Origin: Streptomyces hygroscopicus
GTDB taxonomy: Bacteria; Actinomycetota; Actinomycetes; Streptomycetales; Streptomycetaceae
Assembly: GCF_026168105.1 (NCBI RefSeq)
Contig: NZ_LBMW01000037.1
Coordinates: 1-64,000, forward strand
Direction of reading: 5' to 3'
DNA length: 64,000 nt
Shown here: in pieces, positions 37,782-46,220 of the stretch
Layout of the letters: each line of letters opens with the position of its first letter
Position numbering within the stretch: position 1 is the stretch's first letter
The notes under the pieces: model-generated
Database searches by the model: none
What the model saw: only the letters and a program-made list of their open reading frames with translations
What the model was told of the DNA's origin: nothing
Translations under genes and position numbers: made by a program

Positions 37782-37815
37782 CCCGGGCGGTCCGCACCTT
37801 CGGGCACGCTCACGC

Positions 37816-38853
37816 GTCGACACCCATAAGCGCAATCACACGGCAGTCGCCATCGATGAACACGGGCGCGAACTGGGCAGCCACACAACAGGTACCACCA
37901 GCGCCGATCACCTGCGCTTACTCGTCTGGGCACGTCGCTTCGGTGAGCACCGCATGTGAGCGGTGAAAGACTGCCGCCGGCTCTCGCGCCGCCTCGAGGC
38001 AGACCTCCTCGCAGCGGGCGAGCAGATCGTGCGCGTTCCACCCAAGCTCATGGCCCACCGCCGCACCGCCGCCCGCACCTATGGCAAATCCGACCCCATC
38101 GACGCTCCGGCCGCAGCTCGAGCGGCACTGCGGGAACCCGACCTGCCCACCGCGCATCTGGACGGCACAAGCAGGGACGTCCGCTTGCTCATGGACCACC
38201 GCGACGATCTGGTCGCCGAACGCACCCACGTGATCAACCGGCTGCGCTGGCACCTGCACGAACTCGATCCGGCCCTGGACGCTCCAGCTCGCAGCCTCAC
38301 CCAGCCCAAACACGTGTGCACGGTGTGCGACGTCCTCGACGGTCGAATCGGCATCGTCGCGCGCCTGGCCAGGCAACTCCTGGCCGGCTGCCAAGAGCTC
38401 ACCACGATCGTCCGAGAACTGGAAGCCGAGATCACCGTCCTCATCAGCCGCCTCGCCCCGGCTCTCCTGGAGATTCCGGGCTGCGGAGCTCTCACCGCGG
38501 CGGAGGTCCTCGGAAAGACCGCTGGGATCGCACGCTTCAAGTCCAAGAGTGCTTACGCCCGGCACAACGGGACCGCGCCCTTGCCGGTATGGTCCGGCAA
38601 CCGAGAACGTCACCGCCTCAGCCGCATGGGAAACCGACAGCTCAACGTCGCACTACACCGCATTGCGATCACGCCGGCTCACTACCACCCCGAGGCACGA
38701 GCCTACCTGCAGCGCCGACGGGACGCCGGCGACACGAGCACCGAAGAAATCCGCGCCCTCAAGCGCAGGCTCTCTGATGTCGTTTACCGGGCCTTACGCC
38801 GCGACGCTCTCCTCTCCGCTGAGCAGCCGGTCCACCTCGCAGCAACCGCTTGA
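37816..38853 (+). pseudogene. IS110-family transposase inactivated by a nonsense codon
   Basis: The frame from GTC 37816 (VDTHKRNHTAVAIDEHGREL) to 38853 is 346 codons with one internal stop, TGA at 37957-37959. It lies in FGEHRM-*-AVKDCRRLSRRLEADL, where the family has Trp (HRMWAVEDCRH), so TGG became TGA. The first few residues before GVDTH are also missing. The remainder is well conserved: LMAHRRTAARTYGKSDPIDA, EIPGCGALTAAEVLG and RALKRRLSDVVYRAL. Reinitiation at ATG 37963 could give a 296-residue protein lacking the RuvC-like first acidic residue. Confidence 0.85.
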
Positions 38854-39856
38854 CATAGAAGCAAGCGGACGTGACCCATGTTCTCGGCTCGATCCCCTGC
38901 ACAGCATCCTCAGGTGAACACGACCCGAGGTAGCGGGGCCGCCGTTTCGCAGCCGGTCGGTGGGCGGGGGCACCTACCGGGGAGGGCGTTTCTTCCCCCT
39001 GCTCGCCTGAGTCCGCCGCATCGGAAAGCCCCCAGTGGTGGGGGAAGGAGCCGCAGACTCAGAGGCCGAAGTCGAGTCGTCGGGCCCACACTTCGCAGCC
39101 GCCTCGGCAACGTCAGAGTTCTTTTCGTACCAGGCAGCAGCGATCTTTTGGGCCTCAGTCAGTCCCTCTGCGGTTGGACTGCTTCGGGTCGTTTCTCAGA
39201 GATGACAACCACCTTTCAGCCATGCACGCGAGGCCGCATCACACATGCCTCCTACCTCTGATAGCTACGTTGCCCGACGTCGGCCGGTTCATTGGACCGG
39301 AAGTCCGACGATCGTGCCGAGTGCGACGCCGCAGTGGCCCGGCATGAAAACGCACTCGGCCCTTCCCGGTTTCGCCATCCACGGCAGTTCGCCCGTCTTC
39401 AGGTGGATGTGCTTCACCAGGTCCGGGGATGGGGTCGGTCCGCTGATGTTTCGGCGGGTGCTTGTGCCCCGCGTGCAGGTGGTCCGACTCCAGGTGCAGG
39501 TTGCAGCCGTTCCTGGAGCCGGTCGAACCGGCGGAGCGGTTCATACGTGTAGTTCATAGCGACCCTTGGAGGGCCTGGCGGTGGGCGGTGAGGTCGGGTC
39601 GCCCGCCTCAAGGACCTCGCCGGTGTCGGCGCAGGCACGGTGACGCGAGCAGAGCACGGGCGGGGAAGATGATGACCGATCAGACACGGGCGGCATCGCT
39701 CTGCCTGCCTCGGTCCCCAAGAAACGGCCGCACCCGCGCGACCCGTCCGCTGCACGGCGGGCTCAGTGACAACGGCCGTGAGCATGAACCGGGTTTCAAG
39801 GCGCGACGTCCACGCTCGACCGAGCTGCTTTCATGAGGAAAGGGAGAATCGCCCCG
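38854..39856. other. About 1 kb without a supported complete gene
   Basis: One minus-strand frame from 39195 down to a TAG at 38974-38976 has a protein-like segment (EGLTEAQKIAAAWYEKNSDV, then AEAAAKCGPDDS and a Ser/Pro tail) but no start codon, so it is probably a gene end left by deletion. Between 39240 and 39560, overlapping frames are shadows. The kinase ribosome site (AAAGGGAGA) lies at about 39838-39847. Confidence 0.4.
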
Positions 39857-41404
39857 ATGCGCAACGAGGACATCGTGCCGGGAGGGCCGGGCAGTGAACG
39901 CGTGGTCGCGGGCCGCTACCGTCTGCTGACCGCCCTCGGTGAGGGCGGCATGGGAACCGTGTGGCGCGCCCGCGACGAGGTGCTGCACCGCGAGGTCGCC
40001 ATCAAGGAGGTACGCGCCCCAGCCGGTCTGTCCGTCGCCGATGTCGAGCGGATGTATACCCGGCTGGAGCGGGAGGCATGGGCCGCGGCCCGGATACCAG
40101 ACCGCAACGTGGTGACGGTCTACGACGTGGCCACCGACGGCGGTCGCCCCTGGATCGTCATGGAACTGGTCCGCGGACAGTCACTGGCCGACCTGCTGCG
40201 GACCGAGGGACCGCTCACCCCGCAGCGGGCCGCGCACCTCGGCGCCGAAGTGCTCTCCGCGCTGCGCGCCGCGCACGCCGCAGGGGTGCTGCACCGCGAC
40301 GTGAAGCCGGCCAACGTGCTGCTGGCGAACGACGGCCGGGTGGTGCTCACCGACTTCGGCATCGCGATGGTCGAGGGCAGCTCTGCCCTCACCATGACCG
40401 GCGAAGTCGTCGGCTCCCCCGAGTACCTCCCGCCGGAGCGGGCACTGGGCCGCACCCCGGGCCCCGAGTCGGACCTGTGGTCCCTGGGCGTACTGCTGTA
40501 CGCGGCCGTCGAGGGCAGTACCCCGTTCCGGCAGGACACCCCGCTGAGCACCCTCCGCGCCGTCGTCGACGCGGAACTGCCGCCCCCGCGCCAGGCCGGC
40601 CCGCTCACCCCGGTCATCGAAGGACTCCTCCGCAAGGACCCTGGTCAACGCATCCCCGCCGAACAGGCCGAACAGGCCCTGCGGAACATCGGAGCGGGCG
40701 GCAAGCCACCTACCGAGCCCACGCCGGAAACCACCAACGCGCCCACCGTTGTGGCGCACCCCCGGACACAGCCGTCAGCCGCCCACCAGGCTCCGACGGG
40801 GCCCGCCGTCGCAGCGCCCGCGATCGTCCGCCCGCCGCGCAACCGGCGCACCACGCTCGTCCCGGTCGCCGCCGCGGCCGCGTGCGCCCTGGTCGTGATC
40901 GGGTTGGGCTACACGCTGGTGGGCCGCGGAGGGGGCAACGGATTGAGCGCCAACCAGTCTCCTGCCGGGGCGAGTTCGTCGCGAACGCTGGACGGCGTCT
41001 CGCAGGACGCCGGACACGGCTCCGCGCCCGCCGGGCAGGACGAGGAGCAGAACACCCCTGCTTCGCAGGCTGTACGAGTGACGGTGACGGGTTCGAACAC
41101 GGCCTACACGGGCGCCTGCCCGTCGCCCAGCGATCAGGCGCCGACCTTCACGGCGACGTTCGCAGTGGGCCGAGTGCCTGCCCAGATCTCCTATCGATGG
41201 GTGTCCAAGGACGGCTCAGTGGTCGATCGGAGCTGGCGTATCCTGTCGTTCGCGGGAGATGGAGACCGTACAGGGCAGGACACGGTGCACCTGACGACGC
41301 ACTCGGGAACCGGGACACTCGAGAGCGAGATCGGCGTGGAGGTCAGAGGACCGCTGCGGACGACCTCCAACACGGTGCCGTTCTCGGTGACGTGCAGGGA
41401 CTAG
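39857..41404 (+). CDS. Transmembrane Ser/Thr protein kinase (STPK)
   Basis: This 515-residue protein starts at ATG 39857. The Hanks-type kinase domain (about 20-280) has GEGGMGTVW, VAIK with Lys50, HRDVKPANVLL (146-156, Asp148), DFG at 166-168 and PEYLPPE. A Pro/Thr/Ala-rich juxtamembrane linker follows (280-330), then one membrane helix (about 333-356) and an extracellular part (about 357-515) with no PASTA repeats. The outside part looks like one Ig-like domain (VTVTGSNTAYTGACPSPSDQ, ISYRWVSKDGS). It likely senses an extracytoplasmic signal and phosphorylates Thr residues read by FHA domains; the next gene encodes one. Confidence 0.92.
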   Translation: MRNEDIVPGGPGSERVVAGRYRLLTALGEGGMGTVWRARDEVLHREVAIKEVRAPAGLSVADVERMYTRLEREAWAAARIPDRNVVTVYDVATDGGRPWIVMELVRGQSLADLLRTEGPLTPQRAAHLGAEVLSALRAAHAAGVLHRDVKPANVLLANDGRVVLTDFGIAMVEGSSALTMTGEVVGSPEYLPPERALGRTPGPESDLWSLGVLLYAAVEGSTPFRQDTPLSTLRAVVDAELPPPRQAGPLTPVIEGLLRKDPGQRIPAEQAEQALRNIGAGGKPPTEPTPETTNAPTVVAHPRTQPSAAHQAPTGPAVAAPAIVRPPRNRRTTLVPVAAAAACALVVIGLGYTLVGRGGGNGLSANQSPAGASSSRTLDGVSQDAGHGSAPAGQDEEQNTPASQAVRVTVTGSNTAYTGACPSPSDQAPTFTATFAVGRVPAQISYRWVSKDGSVVDRSWRILSFAGDGDRTGQDTVHLTTHSGTGTLESEIGVEVRGPLRTTSNTVPFSVTCRD

Positions 41405-42024
41405 GAGCGCGACGACCGGGTCACTGACTCCGCCCGCTGACAGATCGACTGCGTTGCGGAGCACCGTTGCGCTTTCCGGCCGGGAAGCGCAACGCGGATA
41501 CCCGGCGGGCCTTCGAGAGCCGGCACACCCTGAACGTGCCGTCCTCCCCGGGCAGGCCCGGTCCCCGTCGCGAAGCGTCTGCAGGAGCATGTACGAGGGG
41601 CCGCCGCGAGCCAGGGGTGCTCCGTCTCCGCGTCGGCCGACTCGCCGGCCTTCACTCCGTAGTTCAGCCAGAAGCCACGCCGCCAGTACTCACGGCGCCG
41701 CTCCAGGGCAGTGGCCACGCCGCTCGCCAGAAGTTCCTCAACTCCTCGCACATCTGCGCCCGCTCGAGCGCAGGCTCGAGCAGTCGGCGGCGACCGGACC
41801 GCATGGTGGCACTCCATTCGCAGCTCTGCACGGGCTCCGGTGCCAGCGGCGGGAGATGGGCTTCGGCAGGCGCGGTTCCGCGGGGCGGGCGAAGTTGTCG
41901 CGAACGGTTGAACCAAACCGACTCACGCGTGCGTAGTGGTGACGTACGAGTCCACCCCAGTGCCGGATCGGCCGCGCGGTGTGGCCCGTTTTCCCAGCTG
42001 GGCGTCGTTCGCAAGGAGTGTGGA
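41405..42024. other. Intergenic region before the FHA-FAD gene
   Basis: The FHA-gene reading frame stays open back to 41467, but that part is Arg/Ser/Pro-rich and lacks a ribosome site. The minus strand also has a shadow. The only feature supported is the AAGGAG ribosome site at 42013-42018. Confidence 0.4.
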
Positions 42025-43989
42025 GTGCCATCGGTCATCGTGGGACGCACGGGTCCCTTCACTGGTCAGAGCGTGGTTCTGGGCAGTGCTCCCCTGACGT
42101 TCGGACGCAAGGGCGAAAACGGTGTCGTGATCGTGAGTCCCAACGCCTCCCGCCTGCATGCCGAGATCGTCGCGGAGGACGCCGGCTTCGTTCTCTACGA
42201 CCGCAACAGCCGGAACGGAACCTTCGTCAACGACCAGCGCATCACACGGCATGTGCTGCGCCCCAACGACTGCATACAAATCGGTGAGGAGACCTTCCTC
42301 TTCGAAGCGCAGGACGCCATGGAGACGATCATGGATCTCTCCCTGCTCGACGTTCCCCGCATGAACGCCTCCGCGGCCCCTGACGTACTCCGGGTCACGA
42401 TCACCGGCGGAGGCCCGGTTGGTCTCGCCTTCGCGCTGGCGCTCGAGACCATGCTGCACGGGCGGGTGGCCATCACCCTCTACGACGGACGGTGGATCAA
42501 GAACGGCCCCACGGTCGTCTGGAAGGACGAGACCCACGGAAACGTCCGTCGCCAGCAAGTGGTGACCATCCAGAGCCGGCAGTACCTCGGCCTGTCCGAC
42601 GAGGTGCAGTCGGCGCTGTTCGACGCCGACGCCTACTCGGAGATGTGGCCCGTTGGACCGGACTCCGTGGACGGCCGGCCTCCCCGAAACATCCGGATCG
42701 CCCACCTCGAGGACCGGCTCCTGGAGCTGGCGAACAAGAAGGCGGCGATCCGGCTGGTCCCGAAGCGCTTCGACCCGTCGGAACACCAGAACCGGCTCTC
42801 CCAGGAACACCTCCTGGTGATCTGTGAGGGCGGGCGGTCCCGCACGCGGGAGTACTACGCCGACCGCTTCGGCGCGGCCGACGCCTCGATCTACTCCCTC
42901 GATGGTGAACATCTGCAGGATGTCGTGCTGGGGCTCCGGGTGAAGTCGAAGCTGCCGGACCCGATGAGCGTCCTGCTGACCGTGTCGCAGAACAGGTTCC
43001 TGCTCAACTCGCTGCGTGGCGAAGGCTTCCTGAACATGCGGCTCACCCGCGAGGAAGCCCACAACGTGATCGGCATCGATCCGGTGCGCCACGCCTTCGA
43101 GGAATGCATCGCGGCTCGTCCGTGCGTGATGAGCCGCGAAGAGGACAATGAGTTCCGTTGCCCCACCCACGGGACACTCTTCCTGCCTGCCTTGCTGCGC
43201 AGCTCGCCCCTGTGGAAACGGATCCGGGAGGGCCTGAAGCTGTTCGACGTGGCCGAGGACGACCTCAGCGCGATCACGTCGTTCCGGCTGGACATGGTGC
43301 AGCGCCCGCGGTTCACGGCCCAGCTCAGCCGCCCGACCGCGACGAGCCCGGGCACCTACGGCTTCCTGCTGGGCGACGCGGCCAACGCCATCCACTTCTG
43401 GCCGGGGCGCGGTCTCAACAGCGGCCTCGCCTCCGCCCTTTCCCTCGCCCGCTCCCTCAGCCGCGCGTGGCAGGGAGGGCAGCTGCGCGACGCCGACTTC
43501 ATCCGGCACGAGGCGGCGATGTCCATGCTTCAGTACCGGCACAAGAGCCGGGCCTGGAACGCCATGGTGACCACCGACGAACAGGGCGTCACCCGCGCCA
43601 TCAAGGACATCATCGCCCACAGCATGGAGCAGGGCCCCGACACCGGCTCCGCACAGCAGCCGTCCGATCTCGACGCGCTGTTGGATCGCATGCGCACGAT
43701 CCGAGAGCGTCTCGCGTCCCGTCTCCCCGGCATGCCCGCCGACGAGGAACTGCGCGACCACCTTGCCAAGCTCGCCCCGGCCACGCTCCGGACACTCCAG
43801 GAAAGCGGCGCCTGGGACACCTTGATCGTGGGCGGCGAGGAAGCCGACATCGACCTCTTCTACCAGTCGGACTCTCCTGTCTACGTCCCTCGTCCCGCCG
43901 ACCCCCGGAGCGTCGCACCCGCCCACGTGCCGCAGGAGGCGTGGTTCCTGAACCCGCATGACGCGAGGCAGGCCGCCGAAGCATCCTGA
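42025..43989 (+). CDS. FHA domain fused to an FAD-dependent monooxygenase
   Basis: This 654-residue protein starts at GTG 42025 with AAGGAG 6 nt upstream. Residues 1-95 are an FHA domain with Gly27-Arg28, Ser42-Arg43-x-His45 and SRNGTF at 62-67, the phosphothreonine-binding set. Residues about 120-560 are a flavin monooxygenase: GxGxxG-type ITGGGPVGLA at 126-134 and the second FAD motif GDAANAIHFWPGRG (Gly450-Asp451). A helical C-terminus follows. The architecture suggests an oxygenase whose activity or location is set by a phosphorylated partner, plausibly the Ser/Thr kinase 620 bp upstream. The oxygenase substrate is unknown. I have not seen this fusion as a standard family, but could not check. 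Confidence 0.8.
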   Translation: MPSVIVGRTGPFTGQSVVLGSAPLTFGRKGENGVVIVSPNASRLHAEIVAEDAGFVLYDRNSRNGTFVNDQRITRHVLRPNDCIQIGEETFLFEAQDAMETIMDLSLLDVPRMNASAAPDVLRVTITGGGPVGLAFALALETMLHGRVAITLYDGRWIKNGPTVVWKDETHGNVRRQQVVTIQSRQYLGLSDEVQSALFDADAYSEMWPVGPDSVDGRPPRNIRIAHLEDRLLELANKKAAIRLVPKRFDPSEHQNRLSQEHLLVICEGGRSRTREYYADRFGAADASIYSLDGEHLQDVVLGLRVKSKLPDPMSVLLTVSQNRFLLNSLRGEGFLNMRLTREEAHNVIGIDPVRHAFEECIAARPCVMSREEDNEFRCPTHGTLFLPALLRSSPLWKRIREGLKLFDVAEDDLSAITSFRLDMVQRPRFTAQLSRPTATSPGTYGFLLGDAANAIHFWPGRGLNSGLASALSLARSLSRAWQGGQLRDADFIRHEAAMSMLQYRHKSRAWNAMVTTDEQGVTRAIKDIIAHSMEQGPDTGSAQQPSDLDALLDRMRTIRERLASRLPGMPADEELRDHLAKLAPATLRTLQESGAWDTLIVGGEEADIDLFYQSDSPVYVPRPADPRSVAPAHVPQEAWFLNPHDARQAAEAS

Positions 43990-44743
43990 CCTTTGTGCGG
44001 AGCCCGACCGTGGCCACCCGCAGCGCGGCCGAACGGGAGATCGCGATGGCGGCGCAGCGGGAGAGGCGGGCGCGCCGGCACGGCGCGCCAGTGCCAACGC
44101 CTCGGCTGCAGAGTCAAGTTGGTCGGACCATCGGGTCGTGACTGACGCCGCCTCCTTGCTCCTGCGGATCCTGAATCCGAAGGTCGCAGGCGCGAGCAAA
44201 GGTCAGCGCATCCATGACAGATCCGTCCCGGATGCAGCAGGTAATCGTCATCGTTGCCGCCCTGGACTCGGGTGATACCTGAAGGGCATCTCAGAGGCAC
44301 CATTGGGTATTGGACTGGCACCATGCGGTGGACAATGCTCATTCCATGAATGTGTGGCAGACGAATAGCCGCACTGTCGCCAATTTTACTCTCCGCGCCA
44401 TTTTGCTGCGGCTGGAGCCAAAGGTCCTGGTTTTCGCTTGGGAGAAGGCATGGGCGCTCATGTGAGTGGCAGCGGAGGCACTTCGCCGGCCCCGATCGAC
44501 GCGAACGCGGTCCTGTGGCCCGCCCCGAGAGCGAGCGGGCCGGGCGGCTCCTGCTGCCTGGGTCGAGGGTAACTGCGCTTGCTCATCCTCCGTCCTGACG
44601 ACGTGTAACGGACCGCTCGTCGTGTTCCGCAGTCCGCGCGGACGCCATGGGCGAAGGCCCCGGTCTCGTCGTCCACCCGTACCTGCTGAGGCGGCACGGA
44701 CATGACCGCCCCGCCAAGCACCTCGACTGCAAGGAGCCTCACC
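43990..44743. other. Intergenic region upstream of the molybdenum hydroxylase operon
   Basis: There are no supported genes on either strand; open frames lack ribosome sites. The part at 44280-44400 is A/T-richer and probably contains a promoter. The AAGGAG ribosome site of the next gene lies at 44731-44736. Confidence 0.45.
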
Positions 44744-45232
44744 GTGGAGAGTCCACATTTCTCCGCCGCTGTGACCGTCAATGTGACGGTCAACGGGGCA
44801 TCGCATCTCGTGGAATGCGATGCGCGCACCACCCTGCTCGACCTGCTGCGCGAGCGGCTTCGGTTGAACGGCACCAAGAAGGGCTGCAACCGTGGCGAGT
44901 GCGGGGCCTGCACCGTTCTGGTGGACGGGGAGCGGGTGAACGCCTGCATGGTCCTCGCCGCCGGCCTCGACCGCCGTCAGGTCACCACGGTCGAGGGACT
45001 GGCCGAGGACGGCCGACTCCACCCGGTGCAGCAGGCCTTCCTCGACTCGGACGCATTCCAGTGCGGCTTCTGCACGCCGGGCCAGATCATGTCCGCTGTC
45101 GGTTGTATCCGGGAGGGCCACGCCTCCTCGAACGAGGAGATCCGGGAGTGGATGAGCGGCAACATCTGCCGCTGCTCGGCATACCCGCAGATCGCCGCTG
45201 CCGTCGCGACGGCTGCACGTCAGGAGGTGTGA
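44744..45232 (+). CDS. Molybdenum hydroxylase, [2Fe-2S] small subunit (XDH/CoxS type)
   Basis: This 162-residue protein has an N-terminal plant-type cluster (GCNRGECGACTVLVDGERVNAC) and a C-terminal second cluster (QCGFCTPGQIM and GNICRCSAYPQI). GTG 44744, with AAGGAG 7 nt upstream, is a better start than ATG 44702, which has only a weak site. The subunit shuttles electrons from the molybdenum site to the FAD subunit. Gene order small-FAD-Mo-XdhC on one strand. Confidence 0.9.
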   Translation: MESPHFSAAVTVNVTVNGASHLVECDARTTLLDLLRERLRLNGTKKGCNRGECGACTVLVDGERVNACMVLAAGLDRRQVTTVEGLAEDGRLHPVQQAFLDSDAFQCGFCTPGQIMSAVGCIREGHASSNEEIREWMSGNICRCSAYPQIAAAVATAARQEV

Positions 45233-45233
45233 G

Positions 45234-46220
45234 GTGCGCTCCTTCTCCTACGCCCGCGCCCGCAGCATCGACGACGTCCAGGCCTGTGCCGCAGACGACG
45301 ACGTCGCGCTCCTGGCCGGTGGCACGGAACTCGTGAACTGGATACGCATCGGCATCGAACGTCCGCAGCGTGTACTCGACATCGGGGGATTGCCCGGGCT
45401 GCGCGAAATCCGGCGCCTTGAGGGCGGCGGCCTGCGCATAGGCGCCCTGGCCAAGCTCAACGAGGTGGCGCAGCATCCCGATGTCGTGTCCGGGTATCCG
45501 GTGTTGTCCCAGGCGATCTTGAAGTCCGCCTCCGCGCAGTTGCGGAATCTGGCCACCATCGGGGGCAATCCGCTGCAGCGGACGCGATGCCCCTATTTCC
45601 GTTCCGAGGACCCCGCGACTCCCTGCAACAAGCGCATCCCGGGTTCGGGCTGCTCCGCCCTCCACGGTCTGAACGATCGGCACGCCATCTTCGGCTGGAC
45701 GGAGGACTGCGTGGCCGTCCACCCCTCCGACCCGGCAGTCGCGCTCGCCTGCCTGGACGCCTTCATCGTCACCGAGTACGCCGGTGGCGGGCGGCGGCTG
45801 CCGGTCAGGACCTTCCACCCGCTGCCGGGCGAGGAACCGACCGGCCACTCGGTGCTGCGCCCCGGCGAGCTGATCGTGGCCATCGAACTCGGCGATGCTG
45901 CGCCGCAGTCCGCCTATCTGAAGGTGCGTGAGCGCGAGAGCTACGAGTTCGCGCTGGTCTCCGCGGCCGCTGCCGTCGAGATCGAGGACGGCCGCATCTC
46001 CCGGGCCCGCGTGGCGCTGGGCGGCGTCGCGGCCCGTGCGTGGCGGCTGGTCCGGGCCGAGCAGGAGCTGATCGGCCTGTCCGTCGGCTCGGCTGAGGCT
46101 ACGGAGGTGATCACCGGGGCGTTCGCCGAGGCACGGCCGCTCGCGATGAACGGCTACAAGATTCCGCTGGCGCGCAACACCGCCCTGCGTGCCCTGGCAC
46201 TTGCTGCGAGGCAGTCATGA
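45234..46220 (+). CDS. Molybdenum hydroxylase, FAD-binding medium subunit
   Basis: This 328-residue protein of the CO dehydrogenase flavoprotein family. The N-terminal LLAGGTELVNWIRIG binds FAD, and there is a central IGGNPLQRTRCPYF segment. The final part carries the CO_deh_flav_C domain. GTG 45234 is preceded by CAGGAGGTG and overlaps the small-subunit region by one base gap. A segment around residues 110-160 (RTRCPYFRSEDPATPCNKR) with extra cysteines resembles those of 4-hydroxybenzoyl-CoA reductase-like proteins, which can bind an additional cluster; this is uncertain. Confidence 0.9.
   Translation: MRSFSYARARSIDDVQACAADDDVALLAGGTELVNWIRIGIERPQRVLDIGGLPGLREIRRLEGGGLRIGALAKLNEVAQHPDVVSGYPVLSQAILKSASAQLRNLATIGGNPLQRTRCPYFRSEDPATPCNKRIPGSGCSALHGLNDRHAIFGWTEDCVAVHPSDPAVALACLDAFIVTEYAGGGRRLPVRTFHPLPGEEPTGHSVLRPGELIVAIELGDAAPQSAYLKVRERESYEFALVSAAAAVEIEDGRISRARVALGGVAARAWRLVRAEQELIGLSVGSAEATEVITGAFAEARPLAMNGYKIPLARNTALRALALAARQS

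Noticed and set aside
41923..44199. 758-codon minus-strand open frame
   Set aside because: Antisense to the FHA-FAD monooxygenase, which has FHA and FAD motifs on the plus strand.
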